Source: Gammaproteobacteria bacterium (lineage in GTDB: Bacteria > Pseudomonadota > Gammaproteobacteria > Chromatiales > Chromatiaceae). Taken from it: 14,383 nucleotides of DNA. The DNA is taken from the NCBI GenBank assembly GCA_013041975.1, contig JABDQZ010000177.1:1-14383 (forward strand). The letters are read 5' to 3'. Shown piece after piece: positions 6,838 to 13,166 of this stretch. Under the pieces are notes generated by a model, which searched no databases, had not been told where the DNA came from, and saw only the letters and a program-made list of their open reading frames with translations. Made by a program: the position numbers and the translations under genes. Each line of letters begins with the position of its first letter. The first letter of the stretch is position 1.

Positions 6838-6922
6838 AATAATGGTAACTCCACTATGCTTCACTCTGATAGTTTATTGTTGGTAGACTGAAACTTGAGA
6901 GTAATTAATTAAGAAATCATAG

Positions 6923-7069
6923 ATGCATATACTCGGCAATATCCTGATATTTATTATCCTTGTAGTTTTGGTCTATAAAATTGGCTCAGTCTATATGAAA
7001 TGGAGTGATGACAAGCGTTTCAAAAAACGTCTGCAAGATGAAATCAGAAAACAAAAAGAAGAAGATTAG
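6923..7069 (+). CDS. small single-pass membrane protein, 48 aa
   Basis: ATG at 6923 directly follows an in-frame TAG, so the start is fixed. The product has one strongly hydrophobic segment (residues 3-17, LGNILIFIILVVLVY inside it) followed by a highly charged cytoplasmic tail with 'KRFKKRLQDEIRKQKEED'. This hydrophobic-then-charged layout is typical of genuine bacterial small membrane proteins. No family is recognised. The ribosome-binding site is weak (AAGAA about 8 nt upstream). The SDR gene starts about 100 nt downstream on the same strand and could share the transcript; a CTGAC-GTTT-GTCAG hairpin at 7103-7116 lies between them. Confidence 0.5.
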   Translation: MHILGNILIFIILVVLVYKIGSVYMKWSDDKRFKKRLQDEIRKQKEED

Positions 7070-7172
7070 CTTTTTATGCAAGTCGCTTAACACTCATTCA
7101 TACTGACGTTTGTCAGATAGTAATCGAGGAAACCAGGCCATAGTACTCTGGTTACCGGGGGAGAGTCATAAC

Positions 7173-7922
7173 ATGCATAAATCGGCATTAATTACGGGAG
7201 TGAGCCGGGGGCTGGGTAGGGGGCTCGCTGAAGTTCTCATCGCTGAGGATTATTTTGTTTATGGCTGCAGTCGCACTGGACAGGCTTTCCATCACAATAT
7301 GCGTCATATACCTTGTGACCTGTCACTCATAGATAATATTCATCGTTGTTTTGAAAGTTTACTCGCTGATGTTCAATCTTTAGATGTTGTAATATTGAAC
7401 GCGGGTATCCTTGGTGACATTAAAGACATGAGTGATACAAGTGTCGAAGAACTCGAAAAGATGATGACCACGAATGTATGGTCAAATAAACTGATTCTGG
7501 ATTTCCTGCTGCGTTCAGATATACACGTAAAGCAAATTCTTCTGATATCTTCAGGTGCTGCGGTCCTGGTCAACAAAGGCTGGGGTGGTTATGCACTTTC
7601 CAAGGCCGCCTTAAATATGCTTGGCAAACTCTATGCTCATGAAATGCCCGCTACGCATATTTCGGCAATTGCTCCGGGTCTGGTCGACACAGACATGATG
7701 GATTATCTCTGCAATGATGTTGATGGTGATGCATTTCCGGCATTGCAGCGATTAAAAGATGCTCAGGATACCGATAGCATGCAGACACCAGAAGTTGCTG
7801 CACGAAAGATATTCGAAGCGCTACCGGCTCTAAAAGACTTTGCTTCGGGAAGTTTCATTGATTTAAGAAAAATATTTTCACCGGATGAATACACTGACTT
7901 GATGAAGGCTGCAAAACTGTAG
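7173..7922 (+). CDS. short-chain dehydrogenase/reductase (SDR), classical type
   Basis: 249 residues. The Rossmann cofactor motif TGVSRGLG is at residues 8-15, the structural NAG at 76-78, and the catalytic tetrad is complete: Asn101, Ser127 (LLISSGAA), Tyr140 and Lys144 (YALSK), with the 'PG' turn at 168-169. An Arg-containing loop after the second strand (GCSRTG) suggests NADP(H). The sequence style resembles the sepiapterin/benzil reductase branch, but the substrate cannot be assigned. The ATG at 7173 is chosen because GGGGGAG lies just upstream and the family starts there; the frame opens earlier at a TTG (7110), which would add 21 residues without family similarity. It stands alone, with a bidirectional-looking hairpin after it. 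Confidence 0.88.
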   Translation: MHKSALITGVSRGLGRGLAEVLIAEDYFVYGCSRTGQAFHHNMRHIPCDLSLIDNIHRCFESLLADVQSLDVVILNAGILGDIKDMSDTSVEELEKMMTTNVWSNKLILDFLLRSDIHVKQILLISSGAAVLVNKGWGGYALSKAALNMLGKLYAHEMPATHISAIAPGLVDTDMMDYLCNDVDGDAFPALQRLKDAQDTDSMQTPEVAARKIFEALPALKDFASGSFIDLRKIFSPDEYTDLMKAAKL

Positions 7923-7951
7923 AATAGTGAGCCTGGGTATTTATTCAATAT

Positions 7952-7988
7952 AAAAAAGCCCACCGTTTTCGTTAGAAAAGGCGGGCTT
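7952..7988 (-). terminator. intrinsic terminator of the histone-like gene, possibly bidirectional
   Basis: Read on the reverse strand, AAGCCCGCC plus TTTTC pairs with GAAAACGGTGGGCTT with one mismatch and one bulge across a 4-nt loop, followed by TTTTTT. It sits about 22 nt after the stop of the lysine-rich gene. On the plus strand, where it would serve the SDR gene, the run after the stem is only TATAATA, so termination there should be weaker. Confidence 0.85.
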
Positions 7989-8010
7989 ATAATAGGTGTC
8001 CAGAAAAAGG

Positions 8011-8505
8011 CTATTTCTTTGCGGCTTTTTTCTTAGAGACTCTTCTTCTCTTGGGTTTTAATGCTTTTGCCTTGGCTGCTGCATTTCGTGCAAACGATTT
8101 CTCGAATCTAGCCAGAGATGTATTGTAAAGATTTGCTAAGGCTCGTATGACTTTGTCAGTATCGTTTACAGCTTTGGTTTTTGCTTTTGCATCTGCTATC
8201 ACTTCAGCTTTGGCCAACCTGGATGCAGCCAGGCGTTGTTTCGCCAAGGCTTTCTGTTTAGGCGTTTTAGCCTTATCGACATTGGTCAAGCTCTTTTCAA
8301 AACGACCAGTAAAGGCAATCACTTTTTTGTTTACAGCAGCAAGAGCACGCATTGCTGCATTGTAATTCACTACAGCTTCTTTGCAGGCCGGGCTGATTTT
8401 AGATTGTGCTGCAACGATTTCGATTACTGCCTCAATTGGCATAACGGCTTTTCTTGCGGATTTCTTTTTGGATACTTTTTTCTTGGTGGTTTTCTTTATG
8501 GCCAT
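8011..8505 (-). CDS. lysine/alanine-rich histone H1-like DNA-binding protein
   Basis: 164 residues, of which about 34 are Lys, 11 Arg and 36 Ala. Both ends are strongly basic: residues 4-19 include KKTTKKK and SKKKSARK, and the last 20 residues run PKRRRVSKKKAAKK. The middle is an Ala-rich, helix-prone segment with repeated basic/acidic spacing (about residues 77-120). This resembles bacterial histone H1-like proteins (eukaryote H1-tail-like, AlgP or Hc families), which bind and compact DNA; I infer a nucleoid role from composition, and composition alone makes family assignment loose. A single Cys is at 41. The ATG at 8505 has GAGGA 5 nt upstream, and a strong terminator follows, so it is a monocistronic and perhaps well-expressed gene. 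Confidence 0.7.
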   Translation of the reverse strand: MAIKKTTKKKVSKKKSARKAVMPIEAVIEIVAAQSKISPACKEAVVNYNAAMRALAAVNKKVIAFTGRFEKSLTNVDKAKTPKQKALAKQRLAASRLAKAEVIADAKAKTKAVNDTDKVIRALANLYNTSLARFEKSFARNAAAKAKALKPKRRRVSKKKAAKK

Positions 8506-8641
8506 AATGTCCTCAGTGTTGACTCAAACTTGCCGTAACTATAGAACATAATAAATATAATACCATTAAGATATGTCATTATTATTGCATGGTATTCTTA
8601 CAGGGAACTGCGGTTATTACTGACGAATAATAGAGATCGAT

Positions 8642-8920
8642 ATGTGTGATGTTCCTTTCGTTGAAAAAAAGTACCTGGATAAACTTCCAGATTTTCATCG
8701 CGATAGTCTGGGAAAAAATCTCTGTGTCTGTAATGAAATTCCAAAGTTTATAATTGTCGATGCCATCATTGCTGGAGCGACCACGCTGGAAGACGTCAGA
8801 AAACAAACCTATGCTACAGATGGTAATGGCTGTTGCCGACTTCAGGTGGAGCGATTGATTGATTATCTTTGTGAGCCAAAGCCAGTGAAACCTAACGGCC
8901 TGGAAGAGGAAAAAATATGA
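8642..8920 (+). CDS. Bfd-like [2Fe-2S]-binding domain protein
   Basis: 92 residues. The C-x-C pair at 28/30 (LCVCNEI) followed 33 residues later by GNGCC (Cys64, Cys65) matches the bacterioferritin-associated ferredoxin-like domain (PF04324), as does the intervening helix 'AIIAGATTLEDVRKQT'. In canonical members the last pair is C-x-x-C; here the expected fourth ligand position is Leu67 and the extra Cys is at 65, with a further Cys at 77. Cluster binding may therefore be altered or absent. Canonical Bfd releases iron from bacterioferritin; other members are parts of nitrite reductase or redox enzymes. It overlaps the aldo/keto reductase gene by ATGA, so the two are co-translated. The start has GAG 6 nt upstream. 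Confidence 0.7.
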   Translation: MCDVPFVEKKYLDKLPDFHRDSLGKNLCVCNEIPKFIIVDAIIAGATTLEDVRKQTYATDGNGCCRLQVERLIDYLCEPKPVKPNGLEEEKI

Positions 8921-9969
8921 AATACGTAAAACTCGGACAAAGTGAATTGAATGTTTCCAGTATCTGTCTGGGGTCAATGACCTGGGGTACCCAGAATAAC
9001 CAGGCTGATGCAAATGAACAGATCGAGTTAGCGCTTTCATCCGGTATTAACTTCATCGATACTGCCGAGATGTATGCTGTACCACCATCCGCAGAGACTT
9101 ATGGTGTAACAGAAACACTCATCGGTAACTGGATAGCGAAAAATCAAGACAGACGCAGTGAAATAATCCTGGCAACAAAAATTGCAGGTAATGGACTGCC
9201 GTGGATACGGGAGGGTAAGGATATTACGGGAGAGGCAGTCATCGCTTCGGTTGATGCTTCACTGCAACGTTTGCAAACCGATTATATCGATCTCTATCAG
9301 TTGCACTGGCCTAACCGGTTGTCACCACACTTTTCCAAGCATTGGCCAGGGATGCTCAGCTTCAGTGATGTAGATACTGCTGAACATTCTGCGCAAATGC
9401 TGGAGATCCTTCAGGCGCTGGATAGTTGTGTTAAAGCGGGAAAAGTCCGTTATTGCGGGCTTTCTGATGATACGCCGTGGGGTATTAATGAATACCTCAG
9501 GCTGGCAGAAAAACATTCTCTGCCTCGTATGGTTTCTATCCAGAATGAATTCAGCCTGTTGCACTTCAAAGACTGGCCTTACCTGCTTGAAAATTGTGTT
9601 CATGAAGATGTTGCCTATCTGCCCTGGTCGCCATTGGCTGGAGGTGTGTTAAGTGGAAAATACCTCAATGGTTCAAGGCCGCAAGGTAGCCGTTGGGCAT
9701 TGTCGCAACGCCTTGGACTTTTTCGTGACACAAAAACAGTTGATAAGGCTGTTGCGGAATATTGCAACATTGCACAGCAATATCATTTAACGCCGGCACA
9801 GCTGGCACTGGCCTGGTGTGCCGGGGTTGATGGAGTCAGTTCCACCATCATTGGTGCGACGAGCCTGAGTCAGCTGAATGAAAATATTGCTGCATTTGAA
9901 ACGGCATTGCCTGAAGACGCAATCCGTGAGATTGATGGTGTTATACGAAAATACCCAATGCCATTTTAG
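8917..9969 (+). CDS. NADP(H)-dependent aldo/keto reductase, Tas-like
   Basis: 350 residues, close to E. coli Tas (346). The (beta/alpha)8 AKR signature is clear: 'GINFIDTAEMY' carries Asp48 and Tyr53, 'IILATKIAG' carries Lys88 and 'DLYQLHWPNR' carries His130, the full catalytic tetrad. The Tas/YajO branch is indicated by the 'MTWGTQNNQADANEQI' start, 'AETYGVTETLIGNWI' and the 'LPWSPLAGGVLSGKYL' strand, with 'TIIGATSLSQLNENI' near the C terminus for cofactor binding. The physiological substrate is unknown. Its ATG overlaps the stop of the Bfd-like gene (ATGA) and has AGAGGA 6 nt upstream. The 3' end overlaps the stop of a convergent small membrane gene by 4 nt. Confidence 0.92.
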   Translation: MKYVKLGQSELNVSSICLGSMTWGTQNNQADANEQIELALSSGINFIDTAEMYAVPPSAETYGVTETLIGNWIAKNQDRRSEIILATKIAGNGLPWIREGKDITGEAVIASVDASLQRLQTDYIDLYQLHWPNRLSPHFSKHWPGMLSFSDVDTAEHSAQMLEILQALDSCVKAGKVRYCGLSDDTPWGINEYLRLAEKHSLPRMVSIQNEFSLLHFKDWPYLLENCVHEDVAYLPWSPLAGGVLSGKYLNGSRPQGSRWALSQRLGLFRDTKTVDKAVAEYCNIAQQYHLTPAQLALAWCAGVDGVSSTIIGATSLSQLNENIAAFETALPEDAIREIDGVIRKYPMPF

Positions 9970-10130
9970 AAATCATAGTAGACCCATAAAAAGCTGGCAG
10001 CACAAACCAGCCCTGAAATCGAAGCGATATGGAAGAATTTCTGATTATCGTGCTGTACATACTTGATTATGGAAGTAATACAGACAAGTCCGGAAATCAG
10101 GAACACAGCGACGAGAATTTTATCGTTCAT
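9966..10130 (-). CDS. small two-helix membrane protein, 54 aa
   Basis: ATG at 10130 to TAA at 9966. Two hydrophobic segments (about residues 5-22 and 35-52) are separated by a short polar loop (KYVQHDNQKFFH), giving a hairpin topology. The two segments share the hexapeptide ISGLVC (residues 12-17 and 38-43, the latter with one extra residue of context), suggesting an internal duplication. No family is recognised. The gene begins 11 nt after the stop of the 98-aa membrane gene, so the two probably form one operon and may work as a pair. Its stop overlaps that of the aldo/keto reductase on the other strand. Confidence 0.6.
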   Translation of the reverse strand: MNDKILVAVFLISGLVCITSIIKYVQHDNQKFFHIASISGLVCAASFLWVYYDF

Positions 10131-10141
10131 GTTCGTATAGC

Positions 10142-10438
10142 TTAATCCAGAATCCTTTTACCCGATTCAATCAGCCAGACTGAAACCTTGCCGGCGATTA
10201 ATAACAATAGCAGCATGATCTGCCAGCCACCCAGCTTGAGCAGGGAAAACGGTACGGTTTCCTGTTCTGGCAGGTTTTTCAGTGCTTCTGCAAAACGGAT
10301 GGATAGTTCTGGATGTTGATACAGCTCCCAGATATGCCAGGTCAGGCCGAGCAGGGAGGCAACCCCGGCAAAGATTAAACCATATCCGAGGATGCTGGTA
10401 ATGATGATTTCTGCAACAGGCTTTTTATCAGATGTCAT
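10142..10438 (-). CDS. hypothetical membrane protein, 98 aa
   Basis: Two transmembrane segments are evident (about residues 10-33, IIITSILGYGLIFAGVASLL region, and 72-88, WQIMLLLLLIAGKVSVW) linked by a soluble, acidic-rich loop (HPELSIRFAEALKNLPEQE). No family is recognised. The start ATG at 10438 has no Shine-Dalgarno within reach: AAGGAG lies 21 nt upstream, and TATAAT lies only 5 nt upstream. The arrangement suggests a leaderless mRNA. It is followed 11 nt later by the 54-aa membrane gene. It sits downstream of the CNNM/CBS gene, separated by about 127 nt. Confidence 0.7.
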   Translation of the reverse strand: MTSDKKPVAEIIITSILGYGLIFAGVASLLGLTWHIWELYQHPELSIRFAEALKNLPEQETVPFSLLKLGGWQIMLLLLLIAGKVSVWLIESGKRILD

Positions 10439-10465
10439 AGTTAATTATACTACTTAAAACTCCTT
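10439..10465 (-). promoter_or_regulatory. possible promoter with start point at or near the initiation codon
   Basis: On the reverse strand TATAAT spans 10449-10444 and the ATG begins at 10438. Transcription starting about 7 nt after the -10 would begin at the initiation codon. A consensus -35 at normal spacing is not seen (CAAACA at 17 nt). The displaced AAGGAG is at 10465-10460. Confidence 0.3.
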
Positions 10466-10565
10466 TTGTTTGCACGTGACAATACCAATGTTTACTGGTT
10501 CAGGCATGCAAGAATTCATACAAAACCGCTGCCTGCCAGTTGCTGGTCTTTAAAGGCTTCAAGGC

Positions 10566-11612
10566 TTATTCGTCAATTGCCAGCCCCATTTCCTGGGCGC
10601 GTTTTTTCCAGAGACGACGTGCGAGTTGTTGCATGTCCGGAATGCTGTCACCCTCATCAACAATTTCAAGGCCCAGCAGGGTCTCCAGAATGTCTTCCAG
10701 CGTGGCAATGCCCAGCATGACGCCATAGTTATCGACGACCAGCAGAATCTGCCCCCGCGAGTTGAGTAATATTTCATAGGCATCAAGAACGCTTGTATGG
10801 TCGGACAGGGCGTTGATATCACGACGATAGGTACTCAATGGCGTATCCGTATTACCTCTGGCCTGTGCAAGTAATAAATCGTTCCTGAGGACAAAGCCAG
10901 TGATGTTGTCATGGTGCTGATGATAAATAGGGATGCGCGAAAAACGTATGCTGCCATGCATGTCGAAGTATTCAGATACCTGAAGTTCGTCCGACAATGA
11001 AAATACCACCGAGCGCGGTGTCATGATGTCTTTGATGGTTGTTTCACGCAGCAGGAAAAGGTTTTTCAAAATGCGGGACTCATTGGAAGCCAGTTGACCT
11101 TCCTTGTGACCTAGTTCGGCCATGGCAGCCATTTCATTACGGGTGATCTTGATTTTGTTTTCGTGTGTCAGTCCACTGGTGATCTTTTCCGACATAATAA
11201 CAAAAGGATAGAGTATCCATATCAGGATTTTTACAGTGCGGGCAACAGGTACCGCCAGCTGTCTCCAGAAATGTGCTCCCAGTGTCTTGGGTATAATTTC
11301 AGAGAAAACCAGAATCAGTAAAGTAAGAACGGCTGAAATAACGCCAATGTAGGCATCACCAAATACCAGGGCAGCCTGGGCACCGGCACCAGCTGCGCCC
11401 ATGGTATGGGCAATGGTATTCAGCGATAGAATCGCTGCAAGAGGGCGGTTGATATCATCTTTTAGCGTTCGTAAAAGTTTACCTTTCCCCGGGTCTTCCT
11501 TTTCCATCAGGCTGATAAAAGGACGACTGACAGAAAGCAGGACGGCTTCGGCAATGGAGCAATAGAAGGAAAAGCCCAGCGCGATAAGAATGTAAATAAT
11601 CAGTAAGGTCAT
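10566..11612 (-). CDS. CNNM/DUF21 domain protein with CBS pair (CorC/HlyC-type, putative divalent cation transporter)
   Basis: 348 residues. The N-terminal half is a DUF21/CNNM membrane domain: the first helix 'IIYILIALGFSFYCSIAEAVLLS', 'LAAILSLNTIAHTMGAAGAG', and the signature 'ILVFSEIIPKTLGAHFW'. After a short linker comes 'TTIKDIMTPRSVVFSL', which opens a pair of CBS domains, the second ending in 'YGVMLGIATLEDILETLLG'. The family exports or regulates Mg2+ (CNNM/CorC), but older genomes label it hemolysin; transport is inferred from homology. The extra C-terminal transporter-associated domain of CorC is absent, and the protein ends with a basic tail about 30 residues after the CBS pair, a known short form. 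The ATG at 11612 has no strong Shine-Dalgarno. Confidence 0.9.
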   Translation of the reverse strand: MTLLIIYILIALGFSFYCSIAEAVLLSVSRPFISLMEKEDPGKGKLLRTLKDDINRPLAAILSLNTIAHTMGAAGAGAQAALVFGDAYIGVISAVLTLLILVFSEIIPKTLGAHFWRQLAVPVARTVKILIWILYPFVIMSEKITSGLTHENKIKITRNEMAAMAELGHKEGQLASNESRILKNLFLLRETTIKDIMTPRSVVFSLSDELQVSEYFDMHGSIRFSRIPIYHQHHDNITGFVLRNDLLLAQARGNTDTPLSTYRRDINALSDHTSVLDAYEILLNSRGQILLVVDNYGVMLGIATLEDILETLLGLEIVDEGDSIPDMQQLARRLWKKRAQEMGLAIDE

Positions 11613-11635
11613 ACTGTTAAGATTATCATTCCTGC

Positions 11636-11663
11636 AATAAAAAAGGCACCGTCAAGGTGCCTT
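11636..11663 (-). terminator. intrinsic terminator after the LolA-like gene
   Basis: Perfect 9-bp stem AAAGGCACC / GGTGCCTTT (11641-11649 and 11655-11663) with loop GTCAA; on the reverse strand the stem is followed by TTTTATTG, and the inner A/T bases extend the U tract. It lies 25 nt after the stop of the LolA-like gene and ends that operon just ahead of the CNNM gene. Confidence 0.9.
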
Positions 11664-11688
11664 TAGCTATTGTTGGATACGGTTTAAA

Positions 11689-12651
11689 TCAGCGTTTGAT
11701 TTTCCTCAGGGTTTTTTCTGACCAGAACTTGTTTTTTATGTCACGGTTAAAGTCGATAATGCGCTGTGGAATGATTGCCCAGCTCTGTTGGCCGGTTTCA
11801 AGATTGACGCCATACCAGTATTTCCAGAACAGGGCTCTTGGATCTTTTGATTCGGTTTCAGAGTCCATTACGCCCCAGTCGCGGTCGATAATCTTGATCA
11901 ATTTACCATCTTTGTAATAAACCGTTCGATAGTCAGCAAAGGTCTTGGTATCAATCATGCTGATACGATGGTCATACCACCATTCTGCTTTTTTAGGTGT
12001 GCTTTTCAGACCATAGACTTCCTTGTTGATATGGCGGCAGCTACGCTTGGGCAGTTTTCTAACATATCGAAAACCCTTGCCTTCCAATTCTGGGATGACG
12101 CCAAGGCAACTGCGCATTTTTTTCTTGCCCAGTAATTCATGGGTTTCATGTTCTGGTTTTCTTAATGTCACATCACCAAAGGTAAAGGCACTACCGCCCC
12201 AGCTATCTTCGTGAGCCGGTTCAGCGAAACGACGGATTTTTCTCAGTGCAGGCAGCCAGATCGAATAACTGGAAGACTTGTCTTGATCGACATAATCAGT
12301 TACTAGCAAACCAGTACCCTTGAGTTTTCCGGAACGGAAGATGGCAAGGTCACGAGACTTGATGACACCGTCGTCATAATTGTTGTTTAGGTGGCGTTCC
12401 AGGGCTATCGTACTGTTTTTGCCATTTTTATCCCTGATGATTAGCACCGCTTTAGCATTACGGCTTCTTTTTGCGCCGATAGAAAAATTGTCGTAAGCAA
12501 AAAAGTGGTTGGCAAAATAAACCTGTTTGGCAATTTCTGTGGCTGTTGGGTTATCGTCCGGAAATGGCAAGGTCTTGTCGACGGTAGCCATGGCTGAAGA
12601 AAGAGGTAACAGCGCCAATCCAGCAGATAGAAAAAGTGATTTAATGTTCAT
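11689..12651 (-). CDS. outer membrane lipoprotein-sorting protein, LolA-like (PF17131)
   Basis: 320 residues with a clear signal peptide (about 1-22, ending AMA), so it is periplasmic. The middle has 'GTGLLVTDYVDQDKSSSYSI' and then 'WLPALRKIRRFAEP', followed by 'DSWGGSAFTFGDV': this is the hallmark block of the LolA-like family (strand-loop with the L-P-A-L-R-x-x-R-R motif). The C-terminal half has further beta-strand pairs ('AEWWYDHRISMIDTKTFADY', 'YYKDGKLIKIIDRDWGVMD'). In other genomes the family accompanies RND/MMPL exporters and is thought to carry lipids or lipoproteins; no such exporter lies in this window. Two Cys residues (in 'SCLGVIPELEG' and 'KRSCRHIN') may form a disulfide. It is co-directional with the 126-aa secreted gene 36 nt upstream. 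GGGAATTC precedes the ATG. Confidence 0.85.
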   Translation of the reverse strand: MNIKSLFLSAGLALLPLSSAMATVDKTLPFPDDNPTATEIAKQVYFANHFFAYDNFSIGAKRSRNAKAVLIIRDKNGKNSTIALERHLNNNYDDGVIKSRDLAIFRSGKLKGTGLLVTDYVDQDKSSSYSIWLPALRKIRRFAEPAHEDSWGGSAFTFGDVTLRKPEHETHELLGKKKMRSCLGVIPELEGKGFRYVRKLPKRSCRHINKEVYGLKSTPKKAEWWYDHRISMIDTKTFADYRTVYYKDGKLIKIIDRDWGVMDSETESKDPRALFWKYWYGVNLETGQQSWAIIPQRIIDFNRDIKNKFWSEKTLRKIKR

Positions 12652-12687
12652 AATGAATTCCCGGTCCTGATTATTCTTGTAAGTGGA

Positions 12688-13068
12688 TTAACGACGACGG
12701 CTTTTTCTTCTGAAAGAATAGATATCACTGCGTATTCCACCCAGATTGCCGGTATTAACGTAGTTTTTCCAAACTTTGTTCTGATCTTCCGGAGAGAGTT
12801 TTTTATAAAGAATGAAGCTGCCCGGGAAACGTTTTTTCAAAAATCCATTGAACGACTCCAGCGTATCTGAACCATCAACACTGGCTTTCTCTCCAGAAGG
12901 GAGCCAGCTGGAATTGGGTTGCTCTTGCCAGACTTTGGTATTGAACTCATCAAAATCCAGTTTCACCGCTTCAATATAGTCAGGTGTAGCCGCTGAAGAG
13001 GTTGATGCCATACCCAGAGTGATTATTGTTAACAGTATCGACCTGAAAATCATTTTATTTTTATGCAT
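12688..13068 (-). CDS. secreted hypothetical protein, 126 aa
   Basis: A typical signal peptide covers about residues 1-26 (basic MHKNK, hydrophobic ILLTIITLGMA, ending SSA). The mature part, about 100 residues, is soluble with aromatic/charged segments: 'YIEAVKLDFDEFNTKVW', 'SFNGFLKKRFPGSFILYKKL', and a very basic C terminus (FRRKSRRR). I do not recognise a family. A signal peptide and shared strand and spacing (36 nt) with the LolA-like gene suggest a periplasmic partner of it. Alternative initiation at Met6 (position 13053) would still leave a signal peptide; ATG at 13068 has AGG 8 nt ahead. Confidence 0.7.
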   Translation of the reverse strand: MHKNKMIFRSILLTIITLGMASTSSAATPDYIEAVKLDFDEFNTKVWQEQPNSSWLPSGEKASVDGSDTLESFNGFLKKRFPGSFILYKKLSPEDQNKVWKNYVNTGNLGGIRSDIYSFRRKSRRR

Positions 13069-13166
13069 TTGTAATACCTGTATCGATAAAGACGAAACAA
13101 CAAAAATTGTGCTGTTTTGAGTCCTATCGGCGAGGAAAAAAAAGACTTTAATAAAAAATTAATAAT

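Larger units (their letters stand above)
6403..6922. other. about 520 nt with no confident gene
   Basis: AT-rich, no reading frame above about 32 codons on the reverse strand that I trust. Things seen: a 13-codon reverse-strand frame from ATG at 6585 (MSKTTGLAVSGNR) with AGGA 9 nt ahead; a 32-codon frame 6534-6436 after it in the same phase; a 14-nt palindrome at 6618-6631 (GCCTTT GT AAAGGC); and an inverted repeat at 6805-6837. The region must contain promoters for the small minus-strand operon and for the plus-strand 48-aa gene. No RNA gene is recognised. Confidence 0.5.

Noticed and set aside
7110..7172. N-terminal extension of the SDR protein from TTG at 7110
   Set aside because: It adds 21 residues without similarity to the SDR fold, while ATG at 7173 has a GGGGGAG just upstream and begins right before the first strand of the Rossmann fold.
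8582..9040. 152-codon reverse-strand frame
   Set aside because: It lies opposite the Bfd-like and aldo/keto reductase genes, and its product has no plausible domain; the plus-strand proteins are well supported.
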